Positions 32,903 to 41,597 of a stretch of 64,000 nucleotides of DNA are shown here, piece after piece (the first letter of the stretch is position 1; every line of letters begins with the position of its first letter). Under the pieces are notes generated by a model, which made no database searches, had not been told where the DNA came from, and worked only from the letters and a program-made list of their open reading frames with translations. The position numbers were made by a program, and so were the translations under genes. This DNA comes from DASQPR01 sp963836785 (GTDB lineage Bacteria; Actinomycetota; Actinomycetes; Mycobacteriales; Micromonosporaceae), in NCBI GenBank assembly GCA_963836785.1, contig CAWIKW010000017.1, positions 1 through 64,000 on the forward strand, written 5' to 3'.

Positions 32903-33340
32903 GTGACATCCGATCCAGACGGGACATCCGATACGGACGGTCCGCAGATCTCGGTGATGCTGGCCGTGTCCGACGCCAGCGAGGCCGCGACGTGGTACGC
33001 GAGGGCGCTAGGAGCGACCGAGTTGTGGAATCTCGGCAGCGTCGTCGGGCTCACGGTCGAGGGCGCGCCGTTCTTTCTCGGCGAACCGGCGAACAATCGC
33101 TGGGAAACACCGCATACGGTCGGCACGAGGACCGTACGCATCGAGGTGTTCGTTGCCGACCCGGACAGTTTCATCGCGCGTGCGGTGGCCGCCGGGGCGG
33201 ACGGCACTTTCGACCAGATCCGGGACCACGAGATGCCGTGGGGAATTCACCGTCAGGGTAGCTTCGTCGATCCGTACGGTCACTTGTGGCTCGTCGGCGA
33301 CAAGTCGCCATTGCGCGCCCATCGGCCGGTGTCGCCGTAA
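32903..33340 (+). CDS. VOC (glyoxalase-fold) family protein
   Basis: A 145-residue vicinal-oxygen-chelate fold protein made of two beta-alpha-beta-beta-beta units. It begins QISVMLAVSDASEAATWYARALGA and ends GSFVDPYGHLWLVGDK, the usual C-terminal metal-site segment. Members include glyoxalases, dioxygenases and resistance proteins; the ligand is unknown. GTG 32903 follows AAGGAG at about nine bases. The last codons and stop lie in a 21-base segment repeated downstream. Confidence 0.82.
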   Translation: MTSDPDGTSDTDGPQISVMLAVSDASEAATWYARALGATELWNLGSVVGLTVEGAPFFLGEPANNRWETPHTVGTRTVRIEVFVADPDSFIARAVAAGADGTFDQIRDHEMPWGIHRQGSFVDPYGHLWLVGDKSPLRAHRPVSP

Positions 33341-33399
33341 GGCCGGCGTCTCGACAAGGCTGGGGCCCGATAACGCCTTGTCGCCGTAAGGCCGGTGTC
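33330..33399 (+). repeat. 21 bp direct repeat spanning the VOC gene stop codon
   Basis: TGTCGCCGTAAGGCCGG plus four bases (33330-33350) recurs at 33379-33399 with one difference. The first copy holds the VOC gene's last codons and TAA. An inverted repeat lies between and partly inside the second copy. Confidence 0.7.
33352..33383 (+). terminator. Hairpin after the VOC gene
   Basis: CGACAAGGC (33352-33360) pairs perfectly with GCCTTGTCG (33375-33383) across 14 bases, 12 bases beyond the stop codon. Confidence 0.6.
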
Positions 33400-33543
33400 G
33401 CTGTGTGGCGGTACCAAGCTGATGTGCCGATAAGCCGAGCCGGGGGCTGACATCGGCGACGTCGCCATGCCAGGATTCCGACACGGCGGTCGGTCGGACC
33501 AGCGGAAATACCGCGCACATGGCCGCCGGGGGAGGCGCAGACG

Positions 33544-34251
33544 ATGCCGCGGGCGCGACGGTTGACGCGTGCGGTCGCGTGCGGCCTGCTCGCTCTCGCG
33601 GTGGCAGCCGGATGCACGCCCGACGTGGTCTCGGTGGACGCCGCGAGCGCATCCGATCGTGTCGCGCCGAGCGGACGCGGGGCGGTCGGCATCTGTGGGG
33701 ATCAGCAGACTGCCGCCGAGCCGGGCATGTTGCTGACCGCGCACGATGTCTGGCCGGCGGTGGATGACGTCGGCAAGATCGCCTCCGACATGTCACTGGA
33801 CGACGCCGCCTGCAACGCCGCGGTCGCCGCGGCGCCGGAGCCGACGCGGATCAGCTGCGAACTCGGCTTCCCGTGGTACGCCTCGGACGCGTTGCCGATC
33901 GCGCTGGCAAGTCTCGGTGTCACCCGGGTCCGCGAAGCCGAATTTCTGCGCGTGCGCGCGGATCGATCGGTGTCCGGACAGGTCAGTGAATACGTCTTGA
34001 CCCTCAGTGGCTCAGCGGCTGCGTACATCGAACAGGCCGCGATCACCTGCGACGGCGTACAGGCGCCGCACGCTCAGCCGCCGGTCTACACGATCCGTGA
34101 CAACCTCAACGGGATCACCGTTGCCGTACGCATCGGCTACCGCACCGCGGTCGGGCTCACGTTCACCGGGGCGGGTCTCAACGATGCGACCAAGCTTGCG
34201 TTGCTCGACAAGGCGGCCGCACTCGCATCGCGAACGGGCCCGACCGGATGA
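33544..34251 (+). CDS. Lipoprotein A of a four-cysteine paralogous pair
   Basis: A 235-residue probable lipoprotein: basic N-terminus, hydrophobic stretch and lipobox LAVAAGC, followed by TPDVVSVDA. The mature part carries four cysteines (ICGDQ, AACNAA, ISCELGFPWY, ITCDGV), probably two disulfides, and the segment MLLTAHDVWPAVDDV. The next gene encodes a paralogue with the same CTPDVV start and cysteine order. Function unknown; it is extracytoplasmic. Start is ATG 33544, close to GGGGGAGG. Confidence 0.78.
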   Translation: MPRARRLTRAVACGLLALAVAAGCTPDVVSVDAASASDRVAPSGRGAVGICGDQQTAAEPGMLLTAHDVWPAVDDVGKIASDMSLDDAACNAAVAAAPEPTRISCELGFPWYASDALPIALASLGVTRVREAEFLRVRADRSVSGQVSEYVLTLSGSAAAYIEQAAITCDGVQAPHAQPPVYTIRDNLNGITVAVRIGYRTAVGLTFTGAGLNDATKLALLDKAAALASRTGPTG

Positions 34252-34315
34252 CCGAGACCGGCTGACCGAGACCGGCTGACCGAGACGACTGACCGGGACC
34301 CCTTGACCGAGCCGG
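34248..34315 (+). repeat. 13-14 bp tandem repeat starting at a stop codon
   Basis: About five units of the form NTGACCGAGACCGG run from the stop codon of lipoprotein A (TGA at 34249-34251) into the spacer before lipoprotein B. Units are 34248-34261, 34262-34275, 34276-34288, 34289-34302 and 34303-34315; later ones are degenerate. Confidence 0.75.
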
Positions 34316-34399
34316 TTGACGCAGTCCGGTGGACGTGACGAAACCGATCCGTGTGCCACGATGCATGTACCTGGAGCACATAGTGGTTGGGCGATCGCG

Positions 34400-35110
34400 A
34401 TGCGCAATGTACGGCCACCACAGGTCGGAGTGAGTGCGACGCGGCGGACAGCCATCGCGGCCGCACTGGCCGCCATGGTGGCCGCTGGTGGCCTTACTGC
34501 CTGCACCCCTGATGTCGTCCCGGTGGCCGGCGCACACCCGCAGCCGGTCGACGCCTCGGCCGCCGATCCGCACACCGTCTGTGGCCCGGACGGCTCAAGC
34601 AAGGCCGACCGATTCATGTTGACGAGCACCGACATTTGGCCCGATGTGGCTTCGGTCGCACAGGGCTTCGCCAATTACACGCTCGATCCGGCCGCCTGCA
34701 CCGCCACCCTGGCCGCGACGCCAAATCCGGAGCCGGTCGTCTGCGACCTGAACTTCCCCTACTACCCGGACAGCGAGAAGGTGACCGAACTCGCCCGCAT
34801 CGACGTTGTCGGCATCCACACCGCGCAGGAGTTGAAGGTCGGCGACGATGGCGTCGTCATCTCCGCGATGCATGAGACGGTCCTCGACCTGAGCGCCAAC
34901 GCCGGCTCGGACGTGGTGCGGTTGGCGCGCAAATGCGGCGCCAAACCGTTCGGCGGCGGGTACGCGACCACGAGCGGTGGCGTGATCGACATGCTTCTGG
35001 AAATCGACGAGGTGCACGCGGTCGCGGTCACGTTCGACAACCACTCCGGCCTCACGAACGTTCAGAAACGGGACCTGCTGGCCCGGGCCGTGACACTGCT
35101 CGACGGCTGA
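34400..35110 (+). CDS. Lipoprotein B of a four-cysteine paralogous pair
   Basis: A 236-residue probable lipoprotein with Arg-Arg, an Ala-rich hydrophobic stretch, lipobox GGLTAC and TPDVVPVAG. The mature part repeats the layout of lipoprotein A: TVCGPD, MLTSTDIWPDVASV, AACTAT, VVCDLNFPYYPD and RKCGAKP. The ATG at 34400 is chosen from the signal-peptide length; GTG 34430 is another candidate, and neither has a convincing ribosome site. The two genes look like a tandem duplication separated by a short-repeat spacer. Confidence 0.72.
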   Translation: MRNVRPPQVGVSATRRTAIAAALAAMVAAGGLTACTPDVVPVAGAHPQPVDASAADPHTVCGPDGSSKADRFMLTSTDIWPDVASVAQGFANYTLDPAACTATLAATPNPEPVVCDLNFPYYPDSEKVTELARIDVVGIHTAQELKVGDDGVVISAMHETVLDLSANAGSDVVRLARKCGAKPFGGGYATTSGGVIDMLLEIDEVHAVAVTFDNHSGLTNVQKRDLLARAVTLLDG

Positions 35111-35319
35111 TCCTCGCCCCGGACGTACCACGATGTGGGTCGGGGGTTGCGGTTCGGGGCTCGGCGTCGACGCCTCACCTTCCCGGCCATCCCCACGCGC
35201 ACCAGGGACGGAGCCGGACGCGCTCTCCGCAGACCGTGATCATGCGCCCGCCGCCCCGATCGCCAAATGTCGAGCGGCGCCCCGCGGGTAGGGTGGGCAG
35301 TCGACGGGAGGAGCATCGA

Positions 35320-36693
35320 ATGCCGGACGCAGCATCCCAGGGCAACAATCCCGACGACCGCACTCCTCGGGACCGACCGGAAGAGCAGCGCGAGGTTCCG
35401 CCGCCGGCTTCGGTGGCCGGCTCGGCCGCCGTCAGCGACGAGACCGGAGCGGCCACCCGACCCGTCGTGTCGCCGCGTCGCGAACCCGGGACGGACGGAC
35501 CGGCGTCGCCCGGGTCGATGCCGCAGGCACCGATTCCGACATCGACGCCGATGATCTCCACCACCGCCGATACGCGTGCCACGGAGGAGAGCTCAACGGA
35601 CGCCTCGGACGACGGGGCCACCGACGATGGTGCGGCGGACTCGTCGGACCATCCACACCCGGCGATCGACAGCATGCTGGTCGACGACGTTACGCACGGC
35701 TCGGACCTCCCGGCGAAGGTCGGCGAAGCCTGGCACGACTTCGCGCGTGCGCTGGCGACGGCTATTTCAGCGCTGCCGCGCGCCGCTCACCTCGACATCA
35801 CGCTCGATCCGACAGCGACCGGCACCGGCACCGCCATCTACGAAGTCAGCGTGCAACACCACTCGGATGATCGGCTCGGCGGGCTCGCGGTGGGCAACGC
35901 GACGCTGCCGGAGGGCTCACGATTGAGTCGCGACGCCGTCGCTCAGATGATCGTCATCGGCTGGTCGCCGCCCGGCGTCGTCGCCGGTTCGGACAAGGAC
36001 TTCGGCCTGATCGCCAGCGCGGCCGATGTGGCGAGGGTCGCGGTCGTCGTCACCAAGACCTTGCGAGACGTGTACGGATCACCGCATCCGGCCTTCCTCA
36101 CGTACGCGGCGCACGATGCCAACGGCGCGGCGATCACGATCGAACCGCTCGGCGCGGCCCGGGTGTCCAGCGGCGACGAGAAGCTCGACGTCCTCCGGCT
36201 CTCCGCCGAGGGATTCGCGGCGCTCGAGGACCCGTCGATGACTCTTCTTGAACGGGTCAAGATTGTCGTCGCCGGTCTCCAGCGCACCGAACCGGAGGCG
36301 TTGCAGGTCGACAGCGACGGCGACATCGGCATCCGCTCCGGGTCGGCGATGGTGTTCGTACGGGTCCGGGACAACCCGCCGTTGATCGACGTGTTCTCGC
36401 CGATCCTGACCGAGGTGGAGGCGTCGGAGAAGCTCTACGCGAAGCTCTCCGAGCTGACCACGAAGATGCCGATCGGCCGGCTTTACCAGGCCAACAAGAC
36501 GGTCTGGGCCTCGGTGCCGGTGTTCGGTCGCGATTTCCAGCCAACGCACCTGATGCTTGCGGTGCAGGTCATGACTGGTCTGGCCGACGAACTCGACGAC
36601 CGGCTGCACGGTGAGTTCGGCGGCAAGCGGTTCTTCGGCGAAGGCGATGCCCCGGTGGAGTCGCCCGAGGCCAACACGGGGATGTATCTCTAG
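35320..36693 (+). CDS. TY-Chap-like (YbjN/T3SS chaperone-like) protein
   Basis: A 457-residue cytoplasmic protein. The first 125 residues are disordered and rich in Pro, Ser, Thr and Asp. A middle domain (about 130-270) and a C-terminal domain (about 290-445) resemble the paired TY-Chap domains of actinobacteria, related to YbjN and type III secretion chaperones. GGGAGGAG lies eight bases before ATG 35320. No secretion system is in view, so a peptide-binding role is only suggested by family. The stop codon is the first of several TAG triplets in a short tandem repeat. Confidence 0.6.
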   Translation: MPDAASQGNNPDDRTPRDRPEEQREVPPPASVAGSAAVSDETGAATRPVVSPRREPGTDGPASPGSMPQAPIPTSTPMISTTADTRATEESSTDASDDGATDDGAADSSDHPHPAIDSMLVDDVTHGSDLPAKVGEAWHDFARALATAISALPRAAHLDITLDPTATGTGTAIYEVSVQHHSDDRLGGLAVGNATLPEGSRLSRDAVAQMIVIGWSPPGVVAGSDKDFGLIASAADVARVAVVVTKTLRDVYGSPHPAFLTYAAHDANGAAITIEPLGAARVSSGDEKLDVLRLSAEGFAALEDPSMTLLERVKIVVAGLQRTEPEALQVDSDGDIGIRSGSAMVFVRVRDNPPLIDVFSPILTEVEASEKLYAKLSELTTKMPIGRLYQANKTVWASVPVFGRDFQPTHLMLAVQVMTGLADELDDRLHGEFGGKRFFGEGDAPVESPEANTGMYL

Positions 36694-36731
36694 CCGCGGC
36701 TAGTCGCGGCTAGTGGGCAGCTAGTTGCGGG
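36691..36731 (+). repeat. 10 bp tandem repeat beginning at a TAG stop
   Basis: TAGCCGCGGC (36691-36700), TAGTCGCGGC (36701-36710) and two more degenerate units place TAG triplets at 36691, 36701, 36711 and 36722, starting with the gene's own stop codon. Confidence 0.6.
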
Positions 36732-36776
36732 CGCCGCAGTTTGAATCGAGCGGCGGTCCGAGTTCGCGCGGCGGCG

Positions 36777-37274
36777 TCAGTCGACGGCCGAGCCCGGGTT
36801 CGGGTCGGCCGTCGATCCGGTAACGCTGACGACGGTGCCCGGGGAGTCGACCAGCCGGGACAGGACGATCATGCTGCGGGTCGATGTGATGAACGGCTCG
36901 GCCCGAAGGCGTTCCAGCGCGCGCTCCAGGTGGGCGATGTCGGCGGCCCGCAGATGGACGAGTGCATCGGCCTCGCCGGAGACGGTGTAGGCACCGATCA
37001 CCTCGGGATGGCGTCGCGTCGCGACGGCGATCTGGGCCGGTGTCGTGCGCCCGGTGCAGAACAGCTCGACGAAGGCCTCGGTCGTCCAGCCGACCGCGGA
37101 CGGATCGATGACGGCGGTAAAGTTCCTGATCACGCCGGCCGATCGAAGCCGGTCGACGCGTCGTTTCACGGCCGGCGCGGACAGCGAGACCTTGAGGCCG
37201 ATCTCCGCGTACGAAGCGCGCGCGTCGGCGACCAATGACGCAACGATTTGCTGATCCACATCGTCGATCTGCAA
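36777..37274 (-). CDS. Lrp/AsnC family transcriptional regulator
   Basis: A 165-residue regulator with an N-terminal helix-turn-helix (DDVDQQIVASLVADARASYAEIG, then VKRRVDRL) and a C-terminal RAM ligand-binding domain (IGAYTVSGEADALVHLRA). The start is TTG 37274, which lies seven bases after AGGAG; a TTG 21 bases upstream is less well placed. It is divergent from the dimethylargininase gene across about 80 bases, so it probably controls that gene, perhaps in response to arginine or a related amino acid. Confidence 0.88.
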   Translation of the reverse strand: MQIDDVDQQIVASLVADARASYAEIGLKVSLSAPAVKRRVDRLRSAGVIRNFTAVIDPSAVGWTTEAFVELFCTGRTTPAQIAVATRRHPEVIGAYTVSGEADALVHLRAADIAHLERALERLRAEPFITSTRSMIVLSRLVDSPGTVVSVTGSTADPNPGSAVD

Positions 37275-37354
37275 CGTTCCGCTCCTGGGACGCAAGGATT
37301 CCGCCTGTCATGCACCTCGCAGCCTACCTACTGTTAGTGATCGTGACGGGACTT

Positions 37355-38176
37355 GTGCGCTCGCCGCGTAGGCGGGCATATCTGATGTGCCCACCGAAAA
37401 ATTTCGTCGTGGAGTACGCGATCAACGCGTGGATGGACACGACCGTCCCGGTCGACACCGAATTGGCCGTCAAGCAATGGCACGTGCTCCGCGACACCGT
37501 CACCGATCTCGGCCACGACGTGCACGTCCTCGATCCACTCGACGGCCTGCCGGACATGGTCTTCGCCGCGAACGGCGCGTTCTCGGTTGACGGAGTCGTC
37601 TACGGCGCGCGGTTCCGCTATCCGCAGCGATCGGCCGAGGCGGCCGCCCACCGTGCCTTCTACGACAGCCGGCCGGGCGAGTGGCGGTTCGTGCCACCGA
37701 CCATGATCAACGAGGGCGAGGGCGACTTCGCCTACGTGCCCGGTGCGTACAGCGGCCTGATTCTCGCCGGCCACGGGTTCCGTACGGAGCCGGCCGCGCA
37801 CACCGAGGCCCAGGAGGTCTTGAGCCGGCCGGTGATCTCGTTGCATCTGGTGGATCCACGCTTCTATCACCTGGACACGGCACTGGCCGCCCTCGATGAC
37901 GAAAATGTCATCTACTACCCGGCCGCGTTCTCGGCCGCGTCCCAGGCGATCCTGCGGCAGCTGTTCCCGAACGCGATCATCGCGACCGAGACCGACGCTG
38001 TGGGGTTCGGTTTGAACCTGGTCAGCGACGGCCACAACATCCTGCTGAATGCGGAATGCTCCGCGCTCGCCGGACGGCTCGAGGCGCTCGGCTACCGGCC
38101 GATCCTGGTCGACCTCGGTGAGCTGAAGAAGGGCGGCGGCAGCATCAAGTGCGTCATGGCGGAGCTGCGCGCTTAG
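37355..38176 (+). CDS. ddaH: Dimethylargininase / amidinotransferase-fold hydrolase
   Basis: A 273-residue pentein enzyme of the dimethylarginine dimethylaminohydrolase type. It has RRRAYLMCPP at the N-terminus, VFAANGAF, EGEGDFAYV, the histidine in FYHLDTAL and the C-terminal catalytic cysteine in GGGSIKCVM. It should release citrulline or ornithine from arginine derivatives. GTG 37355 is chosen from the family N-terminus; GTG 37343 is possible. The Lrp-type regulator next door is a likely controller. The gene ends before a strong hairpin. Confidence 0.85.
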   Translation: MRSPRRRAYLMCPPKNFVVEYAINAWMDTTVPVDTELAVKQWHVLRDTVTDLGHDVHVLDPLDGLPDMVFAANGAFSVDGVVYGARFRYPQRSAEAAAHRAFYDSRPGEWRFVPPTMINEGEGDFAYVPGAYSGLILAGHGFRTEPAAHTEAQEVLSRPVISLHLVDPRFYHLDTALAALDDENVIYYPAAFSAASQAILRQLFPNAIIATETDAVGFGLNLVSDGHNILLNAECSALAGRLEALGYRPILVDLGELKKGGGSIKCVMAELRA

Positions 38177-38216
38177 GCCACGCGTAGGCAACCGCAAATG
38201 CCGGGGCCATCGCGTT

Positions 38217-38252
38217 GCGAGGGCATAGCGGTGTCGCACACTATGCCCTCGC
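38217..38252. terminator. Bidirectional terminator between ddaH and a lipoprotein gene
   Basis: GCGAGGGCATAG (38217-38228) and CTATGCCCTCGC (38241-38252) form a perfect 12 bp stem with a 12-base loop, followed by TTT. It sits between two convergent genes. Confidence 0.75.
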
Positions 38253-38269
38253 TTTGAGCTGCCCGGCGC

Positions 38270-38899
38270 CTACTTGGACGCGCCCTGCCTCGGGATGACA
38301 ACCAGGCGTGCGGTCTCGGTCGAGCCGCTCTTCTCGCCCGCGACGCCGACGGTCTCGCCCACCTTGACGTCGGTCGGCTGAATCGTCGACCGGTTTTCCA
38401 GCACCCGCATCTTGTCACCGAAGGTCCAGGTCAACGTAAAACCGTCGGCTGACTTCACGGTCATCGACGTCGAGCTGATCGCGGTGATCGTCCCGCGCTG
38501 TACGTCGATCGTCTCTTCGCCGTTGCGAGTCTCTACGGTCACCGAACCGTGCTCCAGGTGCTTCGCGATCGCCGCGCGACGGATCAACAGCCGTCGCAGA
38601 CCCGGATGACGTCGGTTTCCCTTGTTCGGCGCGGCGGAGGCATCCGGCGTCGCACCCCCGGTCGCGGTGACGTCGGCCGGCGCGTTGGCCTGGCCGGGCG
38701 CGTCCGCTGCGGTGCCGGCGTCACCCGCCACATCGGAGTCCGCGAAGCCGAGGGCGGTCAGCGCGGTCGCCTCGGGCGTCATCGTCGCGAGCGATGCCTG
38801 GGATGACGGAGACGCGCTGCATGCCGCGACGCCCAGCATGCCGAGCGCGCCGATGGTGGCGGTCGCGATCGTCACGCCGAACCGGGAACGCAGTTTCAT
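38270..38899 (-). CDS. Probable lipoprotein with DUF5666-like domain
   Basis: A 209-residue secreted protein: signal peptide with lipobox-like LGVAAC near residue 27, an Ala/Asp/Pro-rich linker, then a small beta domain (about 115-205). That domain has the repeating pattern GTITAISSTSMTVKSADG and VKVGETVGVAGE, typical of DUF5666 proteins. It starts at ATG 38899, on the same strand as the histidine kinase gene upstream, separated by a 173-base spacer with a tandem repeat. It may be the third member or a target of that two-component operon. Confidence 0.72.
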   Translation of the reverse strand: MKLRSRFGVTIATATIGALGMLGVAACSASPSSQASLATMTPEATALTALGFADSDVAGDAGTAADAPGQANAPADVTATGGATPDASAAPNKGNRRHPGLRRLLIRRAAIAKHLEHGSVTVETRNGEETIDVQRGTITAISSTSMTVKSADGFTLTWTFGDKMRVLENRSTIQPTDVKVGETVGVAGEKSGSTETARLVVIPRQGASK

Positions 38900-38914
38900 G
38901 GCCAAACCCGCTTT

Positions 38915-38959
38915 CGTTGTTGGTGCGTGCGTTGTTGGTGCGTGCGTTGTTGGTGCACG
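38915..38959 (-). repeat. Three 15 bp tandem repeats
   Basis: CGTTGTTGGTGCGTG occurs at 38915-38929 and 38930-38944, and with a changed end at 38945-38959. They lie in the 5' leader region of the DUF5666-like lipoprotein gene. Confidence 0.75.
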
Positions 38960-39072
38960 GTCGGGACGCCGCCGAGCGCCACGTCGACATGCTCCACGAT
39001 GCGCTTCGTTTGAAACCGACCCATCAATGCCATGTACGGGATTGGTAAAAGTGGTCACGGTCGTGGCGGCGG

Positions 39073-40788
39073 TCAGCGAGCGCGGGTGGCGGCGAGAGTC
39101 GGCAGGGCGACGGTGAACCGTGCTCCGCCTTCGGGTGCGTGACCGGCCTCGATGTGGCCGCCGAGCCGCCGTACGAGTCCGGCCGCGAGCGCCAGGCCGA
39201 GCCCGGATCCGACCTTGCGTACGCCCCGGTATCGCTCGTAGAGCGCGCCACGCTCGAAGACCACGGCGAGATCGGCGTCGGTGAACCCCGGCCCGCCGTC
39301 GCGGACCTCGACAAAGCCGTAGCCGGGTGCGGCCGCCGCCGGTCCGCGCACGGCCAGCACGATCGGCGCGCCGGTGGGCAGCACCCGCAGCGCGTTCTCC
39401 AACAGGCCATCGATCACCTGACGGATCCGACCGGGGTCGGTGTAGACGATCACGGGTACGGGCGGCAGCTCCGTACGCAAGACGATGCCATCGGCGGTGA
39501 ACCGGGCGGCCCAGCCCTCGGCGGTGCCGCGGACCAACTGGATCAGTTCCACCGGCACGCTCTCCACCGGAAAGTCGGCCGCCTCGAGCCGGGCCAGGGC
39601 GAGCAGGTCGGTCACAAGACGTTCCAGATTGCCGGCCTCGGCCAGCATCGTCTGCCCGGCCCGCTGCGCGCCGTCGGCGCCGATCACTCCGTCGGACAGT
39701 GCCTCGGCGTAGCCCTTGAGCGACGTCAGCGGCGTACGCAGTTCGTGCGAAATGGACAGCAGGAAGTCCCGCTGCCGTCCCTCGCTCGCCTTCAACGCCG
39801 CGGCCAGGCCGTTGATCGCATGCGCGAGATCCTCGGCTTCGGCCGGTGGCTCCGGACGCAGGCGTACGGACCGGTCGCCGGCCGACAGCCGCGTCGCGAC
39901 CGTCGCCGCGTTGCGGATGGGGCGGGCGAGACGTCGAGCCAACAACGCACCAACGAGGAGACCGGCGAGAAGTCCGGCGAGCAGCGCGATCCCGATGCGG
40001 GCGACGACGTTCGGTGCGGTCACCGGCACGGCCGGCGCTACGAGCACGATGCCGTCGCCGCCACCGGTCGAGCGGGCCTCCACCAGGTTGCGCCGGCCAC
40101 CGATCAGCGCGCTGCCGCCGACGATGTTCCGACCGGCGCTGATCTGGTTGATGACTCGCGGCGGCAGGCCGGCCGGGTCGGACCGGCCGTTGTGCACGAA
40201 GTATGCGTTGACGTCCTGCCGCCGAAGTTGGCGCACCACGACCGCGGCCCGGATCGGTGCGCCCGCACCCGTACCGGTTGGAGGATTGATCAACGAGGCC
40301 GCAAGAGACGACTTGTCGGCGAGACCGGCCCGGACGGCGTCGTTGGCCGACCGCAGCGCCAGCGGAAATGCCACGGCCGCCGTGACCATGACCGAGATGA
40401 GCGCGGCCACACACGTCGACAGCACGGCGCGGGCCGTCAACGTACGCGTGAATCGAGATCGCGGGCGGCGAGCCAACCACGGTGCGGAACCGGCGCCGAG
40501 CGGAGCTGGTGGCCACGACGCAGCCGGCGGCGGACCCGGCGGCGGAACCGGCGTTTGGCCCGCCGGGCCGGCGTACCCGGGACCGCGTCCCGGTGCCACT
40601 CCTGGCGGCGCCGGAACCTGCTGGGTGCGCTCGGGAGCGGCCTGTTCGACGGTCTTGGCCGGCGGGATCGGCGAGCCGCCGGCCGTCTGCCACTCCACCG
40701 ACAGAGGCCACTCGGTCTGGTTGGGATCGGGCTGGCCGGGATCGAGCGGTCTCGGCTCGGGCCGGCCCCGCTCAGGCATCGGCGGCAT
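39073..40788 (-). CDS. Sensor histidine kinase
   Basis: A 571-residue HAMP-type sensor kinase. A Pro-rich cytoplasmic N-terminus of about 110 residues precedes the first membrane helix (near RAVLSTCVAALISVMV). An extracellular sensor of about 110 residues, a second helix (IGIALLAGLLAGLLVGALLA) and HAMP follow. The H-box is SISHELRTPLTSLKG, the N-box QVIDGLLENALRVL, and the ATP lid DGGPGF and GSGLGLALA. ATG 40788 overlaps the response regulator end by 17 bases; ATG 40779 is an alternative. Confidence 0.88.
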   Translation of the reverse strand: MPPMPERGRPEPRPLDPGQPDPNQTEWPLSVEWQTAGGSPIPPAKTVEQAAPERTQQVPAPPGVAPGRGPGYAGPAGQTPVPPPGPPPAASWPPAPLGAGSAPWLARRPRSRFTRTLTARAVLSTCVAALISVMVTAAVAFPLALRSANDAVRAGLADKSSLAASLINPPTGTGAGAPIRAAVVVRQLRRQDVNAYFVHNGRSDPAGLPPRVINQISAGRNIVGGSALIGGRRNLVEARSTGGGDGIVLVAPAVPVTAPNVVARIGIALLAGLLAGLLVGALLARRLARPIRNAATVATRLSAGDRSVRLRPEPPAEAEDLAHAINGLAAALKASEGRQRDFLLSISHELRTPLTSLKGYAEALSDGVIGADGAQRAGQTMLAEAGNLERLVTDLLALARLEAADFPVESVPVELIQLVRGTAEGWAARFTADGIVLRTELPPVPVIVYTDPGRIRQVIDGLLENALRVLPTGAPIVLAVRGPAAAAPGYGFVEVRDGGPGFTDADLAVVFERGALYERYRGVRKVGSGLGLALAAGLVRRLGGHIEAGHAPEGGARFTVALPTLAATRAR

Positions 40789-41461
40789 AGCCGACTCCGC
40801 GGATGGTTCGGATGATCGACCCGGCCACGCCGAGCTTGGCGCGCACCTGAGCCACATGTACGTCGACCGTCCGCGTGCCGCCATGCGCGGCGTACCCCCA
40901 GACCGACGCGAGCAGCTCCTCGCGGGAGAACACTCGGCCGGGTCGGTTCATCAGGTGTCCCAGCAGGTCGAACTCGGTCGGTGTCATCGGTACGGACGCA
41001 CCGTCGACGAGGACCAGCCGACGGTTGGGGTCGATGATGACCGTGCCGACCTGCCGCACCCGCTCGCCGTCCGGCGTGCCGGCGGTCCGCCGGAGGACCG
41101 CCTTGACCCGGGCGACCAGCTCGCGCGGACTGAACGGCTTGGTCAGATAGTCGTCGGCGCCCAGCTCCAGCCCGAGGATTCGGTCGACCTCGTCGTCGCG
41201 TGCGGTGAGGAAGACGACCGGTGTCCAATCGCCGTCGTCGCGTAGCCGCCGGCAGACCTCGAGACCGTCCATCCCGGGCAGGCCGATGTCGAGCACGCAG
41301 GCGACCGGGCGCAATCGGCGGGCCGCGGCGAGACCGGCGACGCCGTCGGCCTCGGTGTGCACGCCGAAGTTGTCCCGCGCGAGATACATCCGTACGAGGT
41401 CGGCGATCGGTCGTTCGTCCTCCACGACGAGCACGAGACCCTTGCCCGGGCGTTCGGTCAC
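40772..41461 (-). CDS. OmpR-family response regulator
   Basis: A 229-residue regulator with a receiver domain (VVEDERPIADLV, phospho-acceptor Asp in CVLDIGLPGMDGL, the switch Thr in FLTARDDE, and KPFSPREL). It also has a winged-helix DNA-binding domain (MTPTEFDLLGHLMNRPGRVFSREELL, RTVDVHVAQVRAKLG). It overlaps the kinase gene, so they form a pair. GTG 41461 is the likely start; ATG 41488 is possible. Confidence 0.92.
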   Translation of the reverse strand: MTERPGKGLVLVVEDERPIADLVRMYLARDNFGVHTEADGVAGLAAARRLRPVACVLDIGLPGMDGLEVCRRLRDDGDWTPVVFLTARDDEVDRILGLELGADDYLTKPFSPRELVARVKAVLRRTAGTPDGERVRQVGTVIIDPNRRLVLVDGASVPMTPTEFDLLGHLMNRPGRVFSREELLASVWGYAAHGGTRTVDVHVAQVRAKLGVAGSIIRTIRGVGYAADA

Positions 41462-41597
41462 CCGCTCATGATGGCCGATCGCGGCCACGAGCCGGTCATC
41501 GGTGACGTTCGGATTGTGTACGGATCGCTGGTGAGCGCGCCGCCGCTACGGTCGGGCGACGTTCGGGGCGTCGGTCGAGGCGTCGGTCGCGGTCGGC

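Noticed and set aside
38900..40711. Extension of the DUF5666-like lipoprotein frame into an 813-codon protein
   Set aside because: The extension shadows the histidine kinase in another frame; a signal peptide begins at ATG 38899.
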